DNA of 64,000 nt from NCBI GenBank assembly GCA_965656085.1, contig CBFHJA010000008.1, positions 1 through 64,000 of the forward strand, in the 5' to 3' direction. Made by a program: the position numbers and the translations under genes. A model generated the notes under the pieces. The model did not search any database. It was not told the DNA's origin and saw only the letters and a list, made by a program, of their open reading frames with translations. Shown in pieces: positions 27,615-35,307 of this stretch. Source of the DNA: Aliishimia sp965656085. GTDB lineage: Bacteria > Pseudomonadota > Alphaproteobacteria > Rhodobacterales > Rhodobacteraceae. Every line of letters starts with the position of its first letter. Positions within the stretch are counted from its first letter, which is position 1.

Positions 27615-28126
27615 CCCTGAAACTGATCCTGATGCGCCACGCCAAGTCGAGTTGGGACGATCCCGATCTCGACGACCATGACCGCCCGCTCAATGAGCGC
27701 GGCTATGTATCGGCCCGCCGCATGGGCCATTGGCTGCGCACGCATGGGCATGTTCCGGAGGCCGCTGTCAGCAGTTCCTCGCTTCGAACCCGCGAGACCT
27801 TCGCGGGGCTCGGGTTCGACTGCGATGTGGCTTTCGCAGTGCAACTCTACCACGCACAGCCCGAAACGATGCTGGCCGCTCTCGGCGTGCTGGCCGCTCT
27901 CGGCGTGCTGACCGCGAAAACGGTCCTGCTGCTCGGGCATAATCCGGGCTGCGAGTGGTTCGCGTCTCAGATTGTCTCGCGCCCTGTGCCACATCCCAAA
28001 TTCGAGCATTACCCGACTTGCGCGACACTGGTGACGACGTTCGAAAAGGACAATTGGCGGGACATCACATGGGGCGACGGCGAGCCGCTGGATTTCGCCA
28101 TCCCGCGCGAAGTGTCTGATCCATAA
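27611..28126 (+). CDS. sixA: SixA-type histidine phosphatase
   Basis: Histidine phosphatase superfamily member of 171 residues. The catalytic His is in LILMRHAKSSWDD and the second His in LLLGHNPGCEW. SixA proteins remove phosphate from phosphohistidine of phosphotransfer proteins; whether this one does so is not shown. It is coupled to the ferredoxin-like gene by ATGA. An 18-bp perfect tandem duplication (27872-27907) adds six residues, giving LAALGV twice, between the catalytic loops; this looks recent. Confidence 0.85.
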   Translation: MTLKLILMRHAKSSWDDPDLDDHDRPLNERGYVSARRMGHWLRTHGHVPEAAVSSSSLRTRETFAGLGFDCDVAFAVQLYHAQPETMLAALGVLAALGVLTAKTVLLLGHNPGCEWFASQIVSRPVPHPKFEHYPTCATLVTTFEKDNWRDITWGDGEPLDFAIPREVSDP

Positions 28127-28157
28127 ATAAAAAAGCCCCGGGCGTGATCCGGGACTC
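28127..28157 (-). terminator. Intrinsic terminator of the amino acid transporter operon
   Basis: Read on the minus strand, AGTCCCGG and CCGGGGCT form an 8-bp stem (one mismatch) around ATCACGC, followed by TTTTTTATTTA. It lies just after aapP and also faces the end of sixA. Confidence 0.75.
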
Positions 28158-28178
28158 TTGTGTTTGCCAAGGCTGTGG

Positions 28179-28964
28179 TCAGTGCCCGAGGATCTGGCTC
28201 AGGAACAGCTGCGTCCGGGGGCTCTTGGGGTTGTTGAAGAACTCCTCGGGCTCGTTCTGCTCCACGATCTGGCCTTCATCCATGAAGATCACCCGGTTCG
28301 CCACCTGCCGCGCAAAGCCCATCTCGTGGGTCACGCAAAGCATCGTCATGCCCTCTTCGGCAAGCTCCACCATCGTGTCGAGCACTTCCTTGATCATCTC
28401 GGGATCGAGCGCCGAAGTCGGCTCGTCGAAGAGCATGATCCGGGGGCGCATGCAGAGCGAGCGGGCGATGGCCACACGCTGCTGCTGACCGCCCGAAAGC
28501 TGGCCCGGGTACTTGTCCGCCTGATCGGGGATCTTCACCTTGTTGAGGAAATGCATCGCGATTTCCTCGGCCTCTTTCTTCGGCGTCTTGCGCACCCAGA
28601 TCGGGGCCAGCGTGCAGTTTTCGAGGATCGTCAGATGCGGGAAAAGGTTGAAATGCTGAAAGCACATCCCGACCTCGGACCGGATCTTGTCGATGTTCTT
28701 CACATCCGAGGACAGCACCGTGCCATCCACTTCGATCCGCCCCTGCTGGTGTTCCTCCAGCGCATTGATGCAGCGGATCAGCGTGGATTTGCCCGAGCCA
28801 GACGGACCCGCGATGACGATCCGCTCGCCCTGATAGACGGTCAGATCGATATCGCGCAGCACGTGGAAGGTGCCATACCATTTGTTCATGTTCTCAATGG
28901 AAACCGCGACCTTGTCGGAGACCTTCAGTTCCAAATTATGCACTTCGGGGACGATGTCACTCAT
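28179..28964 (-). CDS. aapP: General amino acid ABC transporter, ATP-binding subunit
   Basis: ATPase subunit (261 residues) of the AapJQMP/BztABCD importer, which brings glutamate, glutamine, aspartate and other L-amino acids across the inner membrane. All ATPase motifs are intact: Walker A GPSGSGKST, Q-loop CFQHFNLFPH, signature LSGGQQQR, Walker B IMLFDEPTSALDP and switch His in VTHEMGF. It is the last gene of the operon, 11 bp after aapM, and a terminator follows. Confidence 0.93.
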   Translation of the reverse strand: MSDIVPEVHNLELKVSDKVAVSIENMNKWYGTFHVLRDIDLTVYQGERIVIAGPSGSGKSTLIRCINALEEHQQGRIEVDGTVLSSDVKNIDKIRSEVGMCFQHFNLFPHLTILENCTLAPIWVRKTPKKEAEEIAMHFLNKVKIPDQADKYPGQLSGGQQQRVAIARSLCMRPRIMLFDEPTSALDPEMIKEVLDTMVELAEEGMTMLCVTHEMGFARQVANRVIFMDEGQIVEQNEPEEFFNNPKSPRTQLFLSQILGH

Positions 28965-28975
28965 CTGTCCACTCC

Positions 28976-30268
28976 TTACCTGTGATCGGTGTTGAGCTGA
29001 CGCTCAAGCCATTGCGAATATTGCGAGATACCGTAGCAGACGACGAAGAACAGAAGCGCGGCAAAGCCAAACAGCTCCCAATACACGCCGTTCCACTCCT
29101 GAGAGGCGAGGATCGGGCCACGGATCATGCCCACGAGGTCGAACATCGAGATGACCGACACGAGTGTGGTGTCCTTGAACAGACCCACGGCCACGTTCAC
29201 GATCCCCGGAATGGAGATCTTGAGCGCCTGCGGCAAGATGATCAGTCGCATCGCCTGCGGGTAGTCGAGGCCCAAGCTGTCCGCCGCCTCATACTGTCCC
29301 CGCGGCAACGCGGCGAGGCCCCCCCGGATCACTTCCGCGATATAGGCCGCCGAGAACATGGTGATCATGATCACCACGCGCAGGAACAGGTCCACATTGC
29401 TTTCCGGCGGGAAGAAGTAGGACAGCATCACCGAGGCCACGAACAGCAGCGTGATCAGCGGCACACCCCGCACGAACTCGATAAACACCACGCAGATCCA
29501 CTTGATGATCGGCATATGCGATTGCCGCCCGAGCGCCAGCAAGATCCCCAGCGGGATCGACAGCGACACACAGGTCACGCCGAGCATCATGTTGAGCATG
29601 AAGCCGCCCAGATCGCGGGACGGAACCGCCTGCATCATCGCCGTGTCCGCCGCATCCTCCGGGATCAGCCATCCGCCGACACTCCACACGACAACCGCCG
29701 CGATGATCGCGCCGAAAAAGCCAAGCGCGAAGCTCGACACCACGAGGCGCTCGAACGCGAGATAGCCCAGCACGAACCCCAGCAGCGCCACAATCGGTGT
29801 GGCCAGCGCCCCGCCCCAGATCAGGTAGTAGGCGATGAACGGATAGACCGCGGTAAACAGCAGAAGCTTGCGGGGCAGCTTGAAGTAGAGCACCGGCGCG
29901 GCGGCCACGAAGAGCAGGATGAACGCAAGCTGCGGACGCCAGTAAAGCTCTTCAGGGTAGGTGAACCCGTAAAGAAGCTGGTTGATCCGCTCAGTCAGAA
30001 CCGCGAAGCAGCCACCCGTCGCCCCGTCGAGGATCTCCCGGCATTCCGACAGGCTCGACGCGTTCCAGACCCCGTTGAATATCCAAGGCGTCACGAAGGC
30101 CAGCAGCGCATAGATCGCGTACAGCGAGATCAGCGTAAGCAGCGTGCCCCAGACCCCGTTGAAGAGATTGTGCTTCATCCAGCCGACGATGCCGACCTCG
30201 GATAAGGGCGGCTCCCGCTGCGGCAGCGTCTCTGTGCGCACGAAGGCAATGTTGGATGTATCTGCCAT
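28976..30268 (-). CDS. aapM: General amino acid ABC transporter, permease subunit M
   Basis: Inner-membrane permease of 430 residues, a length typical of AapM/BztC. Several hydrophobic segments precede the conserved HisM/GlnP-type permease domain, which occupies about the last 220 residues. The EAA loop that contacts the ATPase is seen as EAADSLGLDYPQAMRLIILPQ. It pairs with AapQ to form the translocation channel. It starts 1 bp after the aapQ stop, so the two are translated together. Confidence 0.93.
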   Translation of the reverse strand: MADTSNIAFVRTETLPQREPPLSEVGIVGWMKHNLFNGVWGTLLTLISLYAIYALLAFVTPWIFNGVWNASSLSECREILDGATGGCFAVLTERINQLLYGFTYPEELYWRPQLAFILLFVAAAPVLYFKLPRKLLLFTAVYPFIAYYLIWGGALATPIVALLGFVLGYLAFERLVVSSFALGFFGAIIAAVVVWSVGGWLIPEDAADTAMMQAVPSRDLGGFMLNMMLGVTCVSLSIPLGILLALGRQSHMPIIKWICVVFIEFVRGVPLITLLFVASVMLSYFFPPESNVDLFLRVVIMITMFSAAYIAEVIRGGLAALPRGQYEAADSLGLDYPQAMRLIILPQALKISIPGIVNVAVGLFKDTTLVSVISMFDLVGMIRGPILASQEWNGVYWELFGFAALLFFVVCYGISQYSQWLERQLNTDHR

Positions 30269-30269
30269 C

Positions 30270-32411
30270 TCAGCGCTCCTTCAGCTTCACGGAGTTGTTG
30301 TAGACGTTCATCACCGCCGAGATCAGCAAGCTGATCGTGAGGTAGAACAGCATCAGCAGCAAAACGCATTCGATCGCGCGCCCGGTCTGGTTCAGCGTGA
30401 TACCGCCGAGCGTGCCGGTGATGTCCATGTAGCCCACCGCGATGGCGAGCGAGGAGTTCTTGGTGATGTTGAGGTATTGCGAGATCAGCGGCGGGATGAT
30501 GACCCGGAGCGCCTGCGGCAGGATCACGAGGTTCATGATCCGCCCGGGGCGAAGGCCCAACGACGCGGCCGCCTCGGTCTGGCCCTTGGAAATGGCCTGA
30601 ATCCCCGCGCGGACGTTCTCGGCGATGAAGGCACCGGTATAGATCGCCAGAGCGAACCAGAGCGCGATCAACGATCCGCGCACGGTCATGCCACCCGAGA
30701 AGTTGAACCCGCGCAGCGCCGGGACATCCCATGTCAGGCCCATGATCGTGAGCAGCGCGATCAGTGGCACGAACCAGATGGCCAGCATGAAATACCACGT
30801 GACCGGGCGCTCGCCGGTGGCTTCCTGCTTGGCGGTGGCCCATGCGGAGAGGGTGCGCGCACCGAAAAAGGAGCCGATCAGGCCCACGAGCACGAGCAGC
30901 CAGCCCATCGCTACCGAGCCGAAGAGCGGCGAGGTCAGGATCGGCGCGGGCACATAGACGCCGCGATTGGTGAAGGCGAAAAGGCCGAGGAGCATGGTCG
31001 ACTCGGGCTCATCGCCCCGGAACGCACGCGGTGCGGGCATCACGGCGATCATGATCGTGAAGATAATGATGATCCAGATCAGCACGGGCACGTTGCGGAA
31101 GGCTTCCACGTACCACGCCATCAGCTTGGACACGAGCCAGTTGTTGCTGAGCCGCAAGACGCCCGCGATCACGCCGAAGATAGTGGCGGTCAGACAGGCG
31201 AGAAACGCCACCAGCAACGTGTTGAGGACACCGACGATGGTGGCGCGCAGATGGGTCGACTGGCTGTCATATTCCACAAGCCGCTGGTTGATGTCATAAC
31301 CGGCGGGCTCGCCAAGAAACTGATAGGAAATATTCAGGCCTGCCTGTTCGAGATTGTCGAAGAGGTTGCTCAAAAGATAGGCGATCGCGGCAAAGAGCAC
31401 GATCATTGCAATCACTTGGAACGTGTAGGCCCGGTACCGAGTGTCATTTATCAGCTTCTCGGCATGCGCGGGCCTGATATGCTGAAACGCGCTGGCGACT
31501 CTGGAAACAAAAACAAACAACCGGGTAGAGTGAGCAAAGGCAAAGCGCGAGCCGTTCGCTCTAGAGATAATGGACTCAGCTATAGAGAGGTCCGATAGAT
31601 CGAGCGTTGTTTTACTGTCAACCCGTCGCGGGAGGTAATGTATAAGCTGGTATTGCACCACTACACCGAAAATAAATAGGCCGATCCATATCCAAAAGGC
31701 TTGATCTATGGAACTGAAAACGAAAACCCATTGCCCAATGAACAATATAGATATGAGGTAGAAGGCCTCTACTGCAGTGGTGGGTTCAAAAAGCCAATTG
31801 GTTATCGGGCGAACAAGAGGTTCAGCGTTTTCTTGAGCAACTACAAACAAATAGGTTCTTGTTAAAAACGCTGAACCAATCGAAGCGGTAGCCAGAATCA
31901 CGCCGATTCGAACGAACTTGAATACCAAGACACCTACTAGAGCGCCGACAAAAAGCGCCTGTGCAATGTCACTGTGATAGACAGGCGATACCCCGAGTTG
32001 CTCCAAAGGGTACCGAAATAGTAGCCGAAAAGGAAACAACAGCGTTTCGAGGATGGTAGGATCGCGATCCCCGTACGCTCCGAAAACTAACAACGAGGTA
32101 AAAGCCCCAAGAACTGCGGGCAAAATATATGGAATGACGAAATAAGCGACAGCAAAGAAAAGTATTCCGGTGCCTAATGCGATCACCCAAGAAAACTCTC
32201 CTACGCGCCCTTCCGACAATAGTAAAGTGAATATTCCTACAAAACCCCCGAAAACAAGGCCAAGGAAGAAAAAAGGAAAAGCTAACAGTGCACGGTATAC
32301 GAACCATCCAAGTAGGCAGAGGCCAACGCCAAGTGTTACCGCCAAAATCGCTCCAGCGCCTTGGATGAAGTCAACCAACAAAACGAACACGTCTCCAACA
32401 ACGTTTCCCAT
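30270..32411 (-). CDS. aapQ: Permease AapQ fused to a foreign polytopic membrane region
   Basis: From residue about 320 (LINDTRYRAYTFQVIAM) to the end at 713 this is an ordinary AapQ/BztB permease, with the EAA loop EAAASLGLRPGRIMNLVILPQ. The first 300 or so residues are unrelated: about eight hydrophobic segments (for example FPFFFLGLVFGGFVGIFTLL) and a charged linker near 265-305. They are encoded by AT-rich DNA unlike the flanks. No ATG, GTG or TTG in frame lies close to the normal AapQ N-terminus, so AapQ seems to be made only as this fusion. The start ATG 32411 has GAAAGG upstream. The added part vaguely recalls TMEM198/DUF4203-like membrane domains; that is a guess. Confidence 0.85.
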   Translation of the reverse strand: MGNVVGDVFVLLVDFIQGAGAILAVTLGVGLCLLGWFVYRALLAFPFFFLGLVFGGFVGIFTLLLSEGRVGEFSWVIALGTGILFFAVAYFVIPYILPAVLGAFTSLLVFGAYGDRDPTILETLLFPFRLLFRYPLEQLGVSPVYHSDIAQALFVGALVGVLVFKFVRIGVILATASIGSAFLTRTYLFVVAQENAEPLVRPITNWLFEPTTAVEAFYLISILFIGQWVFVFSSIDQAFWIWIGLFIFGVVVQYQLIHYLPRRVDSKTTLDLSDLSIAESIISRANGSRFAFAHSTRLFVFVSRVASAFQHIRPAHAEKLINDTRYRAYTFQVIAMIVLFAAIAYLLSNLFDNLEQAGLNISYQFLGEPAGYDINQRLVEYDSQSTHLRATIVGVLNTLLVAFLACLTATIFGVIAGVLRLSNNWLVSKLMAWYVEAFRNVPVLIWIIIIFTIMIAVMPAPRAFRGDEPESTMLLGLFAFTNRGVYVPAPILTSPLFGSVAMGWLLVLVGLIGSFFGARTLSAWATAKQEATGERPVTWYFMLAIWFVPLIALLTIMGLTWDVPALRGFNFSGGMTVRGSLIALWFALAIYTGAFIAENVRAGIQAISKGQTEAAASLGLRPGRIMNLVILPQALRVIIPPLISQYLNITKNSSLAIAVGYMDITGTLGGITLNQTGRAIECVLLLMLFYLTISLLISAVMNVYNNSVKLKER

Positions 32412-32670
32412 GCGAGACCTTTCAGTTTAGACTTGTCGTATCCAGCCGCTTGATTATCGTTGCGCCCAATGCGCTCCCAGAACAACTGCGATCGCTATGT
32501 ACAAAAGGATTAAAATGGTCGGCAGTAGCGCACCTTTGATGCCCCGCCGAGCCAAGAAGAATATTGGTAGAAGAAGAGACGGTAAAGCGACAATACCAAT
32601 AGGTGGATACACAAACCACCCAATACCCCCCGTTACAGCCAATATCGACAGCCAAAACATTGTATTGCTA
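31495..32670. other. AT-rich inserted segment between aapJ and aapQ
   Basis: Base composition changes sharply here: the segment is roughly 40-45% GC by eye, against well over 60% on both sides. It holds the extra 5' part of the aapQ frame and a 68-codon membrane-protein gene. I see no transposase, integrase or clear terminal repeats. The limits are approximate: the right one lies next to the hairpin at 32677-32704, the left one about 40 bp before the AapQ homology begins. Acquisition by transfer is inferred from composition and from the displaced aapQ start. Confidence 0.75.
32454..32660 (-). CDS. Small membrane protein in the AT-rich insert
   Basis: Protein of 68 residues made almost entirely of two or three hydrophobic segments (MFWLSILAVTGGIGWFVY, then LPSLLLPIFFLARRG and TILILLYIAIAVVLGAHWAQ) with a positive loop between them. 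No family is recognised. It starts at ATG 32660, ends 42 bp before the aapQ fusion start, and would be expressed from the aapJ promoter. It shares the AT-rich composition of the segment, so it probably arrived together with the membrane region now fused to AapQ. The ribosome binding site is weak. Confidence 0.5.
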   Translation of the reverse strand: MFWLSILAVTGGIGWFVYPPIGIVALPSLLLPIFFLARRGIKGALLPTILILLYIAIAVVLGAHWAQR

Positions 32671-32676
32671 CACCAA

Positions 32677-32704
32677 ATCTGTGCGGGCCGACGCCCGCAC
32701 AGAT
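32677..32704 (-). promoter_or_regulatory. Intercistronic hairpin after aapJ
   Basis: A perfect 12-bp stem (ATCTGTGCGGGC with GCCCGCACAGAT) around a 4-base loop starts 12 bp after the aapJ stop. Only TTTGG follows, so it is a weak terminator. Such hairpins after binding-protein genes commonly stabilise the upstream mRNA and lower expression of the permease genes. Confidence 0.65.
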
Positions 32705-32716
32705 CAGGTTTCGTAC

Positions 32717-33733
32717 TTAGCGGAACGGCGGGCTGTAGAGCAGGCCGCCATCGGTCCACTGGGCGTTCAGGCCGCGGGACAGACCGATCGCTGTGCTCTC
32801 ACCGATATTGGCTTCGAAGATCTCACCGTAGTTGCCGTTGACGGCAAGTGCGCGCTTGGCCCAGTCGGCATCGAGGCCGAGCATTTCGCCCAGCGTGCCT
32901 TCGGTGCCCAGCAGGCGGTTGATTTCCGGGTTGTTCGTACCTGCGGCCATCTCGTCGAGATTGGCGGAGGTCACGCCCAGTTCTTCTGCGGAGATCAGCG
33001 CGTTGAGGGTCCAGCGCACGATGTCGCCCCACTCGTTGTCGCCGTGGCGAACAAGCGGACCGAGCGGCTCTTTGGACACGATTTCCGGCAGAACCATGTG
33101 ATCGCCCGGATTCTCGAAGGTCGCACGGGTGGCCGCGAGGCCCGAGGCGTCCGTGGTGTACACGTCGCACGCACCTGCGAGATACTGCTGCTGCGCTTCG
33201 GCGTTGGTTTCGATCGGAACCGGTTCGTAGCTGATGTTGTTCGAGCGGAAGAAGTCCGCGAGGTTCAGCTCGGTGGTGGTGCCGGTCTGGATGCAGACGG
33301 TTGCGCCATCGAGGTCGGTTGCGGAGGCCACGCCCAGCTCGCGCGGAACCATGAAGCCTTGGCCGTCATAGTAGTTGATGCCGGTGAATTCGAACTTCAG
33401 GTCGACGTCGCGGCTGAAGGTCCATGTGGTGTTACGAGCCAGCATGTCGATCTCGCCGGAAGCCAGCGCGGTGAAGCGCGTCTTGCCGGTGGTCGGCACG
33501 AATTCAACGGCCATGGGATCGCCCAGAACGGCAGCGGCCACCGCGCGGCACACGGCCACGTCGAAGCCTTCCCACTCGCCATCGGCGTTCGGTGCTGCAA
33601 AGCCCACGAGGCCGGTGGTCACGCCGCAGTTCAGCGACCCGCGCGCCTTGACGTCGTCAAGGGTGCCCGCGGCGGCAGCGCCAGCTGCCAGACCGACAGC
33701 GGTCATTGCACCAAAAAAAACAGATTTGTTCAT
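32717..33733 (-). CDS. aapJ: General amino acid ABC transporter, periplasmic binding protein
   Basis: Substrate-binding subunit of 338 residues. The Sec signal peptide is MNKSVFFGAMTAVGLAAGAA, with cleavage near AAAAG-T. The mature protein begins TLDDVKARGSLNCGV, typical of AapJ/BztA, and has the family hinge TGKTRFTALASGEIDMLARN and NTTWTFSRD. It binds several L-amino acids and delivers them to AapQM. It is the first gene of the operon. The start is ATG 33733, with AGGAAGAGG 7 bases upstream; the longer open frame to 33898 overlaps the promoter. Confidence 0.93.
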   Translation of the reverse strand: MNKSVFFGAMTAVGLAAGAAAAGTLDDVKARGSLNCGVTTGLVGFAAPNADGEWEGFDVAVCRAVAAAVLGDPMAVEFVPTTGKTRFTALASGEIDMLARNTTWTFSRDVDLKFEFTGINYYDGQGFMVPRELGVASATDLDGATVCIQTGTTTELNLADFFRSNNISYEPVPIETNAEAQQQYLAGACDVYTTDASGLAATRATFENPGDHMVLPEIVSKEPLGPLVRHGDNEWGDIVRWTLNALISAEELGVTSANLDEMAAGTNNPEINRLLGTEGTLGEMLGLDADWAKRALAVNGNYGEIFEANIGESTAIGLSRGLNAQWTDGGLLYSPPFR

Positions 33734-33834
33734 GTTTACCTCTTCCTGATTTACCCGCCACTCCCGTAGCGGAGGTCCTGACCCGTTGGGGCCAAAGGTG
33801 ATACCCCGCAGGTTGATCCCGCAGGTTAGCTGCA

Positions 33835-33864
33835 ATTTTGTGCGCATTCCCGACAAGAGGTCAA
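33835..33864 (-). promoter_or_regulatory. Possible sigma-70 promoter of the aap operon
   Basis: On the minus strand TTGACC (33864-33859) and CAAAAT (33840-33835) are separated by 18 bp, about 100 bp before aapJ. The boxes are fair matches. Nothing else is recognised in the 33734-33934 gap. Confidence 0.4.
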
Positions 33865-33934
33865 GCAATCTCCCTAAGGCATCCGCACAAATCTTCATGG
33901 ACTGCCTACGAAAAAGACATGCCCTGGGGTCACC

Positions 33935-34642
33935 TCAGGCAAGCGTTTTCGCGAAGCGCAAAGCGGTCAGGAACGCGTCCTTTTTGACCGCACGGGCAGC
34001 CAGCGCCTCTTCATCATCACCCCATTGTTCGGCCTGCCAAATCTCGTCGACATGGGCGGCCTCCCAAAGGATGTCCGCTGATGCATGCCCAGATAGGGCC
34101 GCCAATCCGATAATCCAACTACCCGGAAGCGTGACCAGTTCGTGAAACGCGGTCAGCTCGAAGGACGGCATCGCGGCGGTCAGCGCGTGCATCCGGTGCA
34201 GCGAATCATCCGGCTGCGGCACCGGCATGAGCCCGGTTTGCACATTGAGAACGATGCCATGGGTGTCCCGCGCCCAGTCCAGCAAGGGATCCCACGCCAC
34301 CGTCTGCCGCTCGATCAGCGCCTGCGGGCCATCGGCGCGGTAGCACAGCAGATCGCTGCCGCCATACTCGGCGATCATCGCCGCGACCTCGGCGTGCTGC
34401 ACCGTGACCTTGTCGAGCGCGGAATTCGACAGGCGTGTGAACGGCATGAGTTCGGGGTTCACCACCTCTTCCTGCGCCTCCCATTCTGCCGCGAGTTCCT
34501 CGGCAAGCGCCCGGGTCGGCACCACCAAAGGCTGCTTACCCGGGGTTCTCACCGGCCGGCCATCGAGCGCCACGCCGAACCCGGTCTCCTGCTCGGTTGC
34601 CTCAGCCACTTTCCAAAAGCGCTTCATCGTCCATTCGCTCAA
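33935..34642 (-). CDS. ATP12-family F1-ATPase assembly chaperone
   Basis: Chaperone of about 235 residues that binds the alpha subunit during assembly of the F1 part of ATP synthase; the family is found in mitochondria and alphaproteobacteria. The N-terminus KRFWKVAEATEQETGFGVAL, then DGRPVRTPGKQPL, and the central LLCYRADGP, WDPLLDWA and SWIIGLAAL are typical. I prefer the TTG at 34642 (giving SEWTMKRFWK), which overlaps the HAD stop as TTGA; ATG 34627 is the alternative. It follows the HAD and RluC genes in a coupled run. Confidence 0.88.
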   Translation of the reverse strand: MSEWTMKRFWKVAEATEQETGFGVALDGRPVRTPGKQPLVVPTRALAEELAAEWEAQEEVVNPELMPFTRLSNSALDKVTVQHAEVAAMIAEYGGSDLLCYRADGPQALIERQTVAWDPLLDWARDTHGIVLNVQTGLMPVPQPDDSLHRMHALTAAMPSFELTAFHELVTLPGSWIIGLAALSGHASADILWEAAHVDEIWQAEQWGDDEEALAARAVKKDAFLTALRFAKTLA

Positions 34643-35307
34643 GACGCGTCTCCCAATACCTGGTAAATCGCCTGTTCGAGGCCCGGCGCTGTATCGGCCA
34701 GCACATGCGCCGCGCCCAGAGCATCCGGGGCGTGATAACCCCATGTCACCCCGATCGTCGCCATCCCGGCAGCCCGTCCCATCTCCATGTCATAACTGGT
34801 ATCGCCGATCATCACCGCCTCCTGCGGCGCCACGCCCGCATCGGACAGAGCCGCCCAGAGCATCGAGGGGTGCGGCTTGCTCGGGTGATCGTCGGCACAG
34901 TGCTGCGTGACGAACAGCCCGCCCAGATGGTGATGCGCGATGAGCCCGGTGAGCCCGCGCCGGGACTTGCCGGTCGCCACTCCCATCAGCAGATGATCGC
35001 GTGTGGACAGCCCGTCCAGCAGCGCGCGCATCCCCGGATAAAGCGGCCCGGTCGCCCCAGCACGGCGGCGCTCCGCATAACTCCGCTTGTAGCTCTCAAC
35101 TAACGCGGCCTGAAGCGCGGGATCCGCCTCAGGCACCAATTCCGCAATCGCAATCGGCAGCGACAGCCCGACGATCCTGAGCACCGCCTCCCGCTGCGGC
35201 ACCATCAGCCCATGCTCGTTGAAGGCCGCCGCCATCGCCCCGAGGATTTCGGCCTGACTGTCCACCAGCGTGCCGTCCACGTCGAACACCACGAGTTTGA
35301 GGCTCAT
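34639..35307 (-). CDS. HAD-family hydrolase, phosphoglycolate phosphatase-like
   Basis: Haloacid dehalogenase superfamily phosphatase of 222 residues. Motif I is VVFDVDGTLVDS with the nucleophile Asp, motif II is GVATGKS, motif III Lys is in SKPHPSM, and motif IV is IGDTSYDMEMG. The helical cap lies between residues 15 and 85. The exact substrate is uncertain (phosphoglycolate, other sugar phosphates or a nucleotide). It overlaps the pseudouridine synthase gene by 4 bp and the ATP12 gene by TTGA, so the three are translationally coupled. Confidence 0.88.
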   Translation of the reverse strand: MSLKLVVFDVDGTLVDSQAEILGAMAAAFNEHGLMVPQREAVLRIVGLSLPIAIAELVPEADPALQAALVESYKRSYAERRRAGATGPLYPGMRALLDGLSTRDHLLMGVATGKSRRGLTGLIAHHHLGGLFVTQHCADDHPSKPHPSMLWAALSDAGVAPQEAVMIGDTSYDMEMGRAAGMATIGVTWGYHAPDALGAAHVLADTAPGLEQAIYQVLGDAS

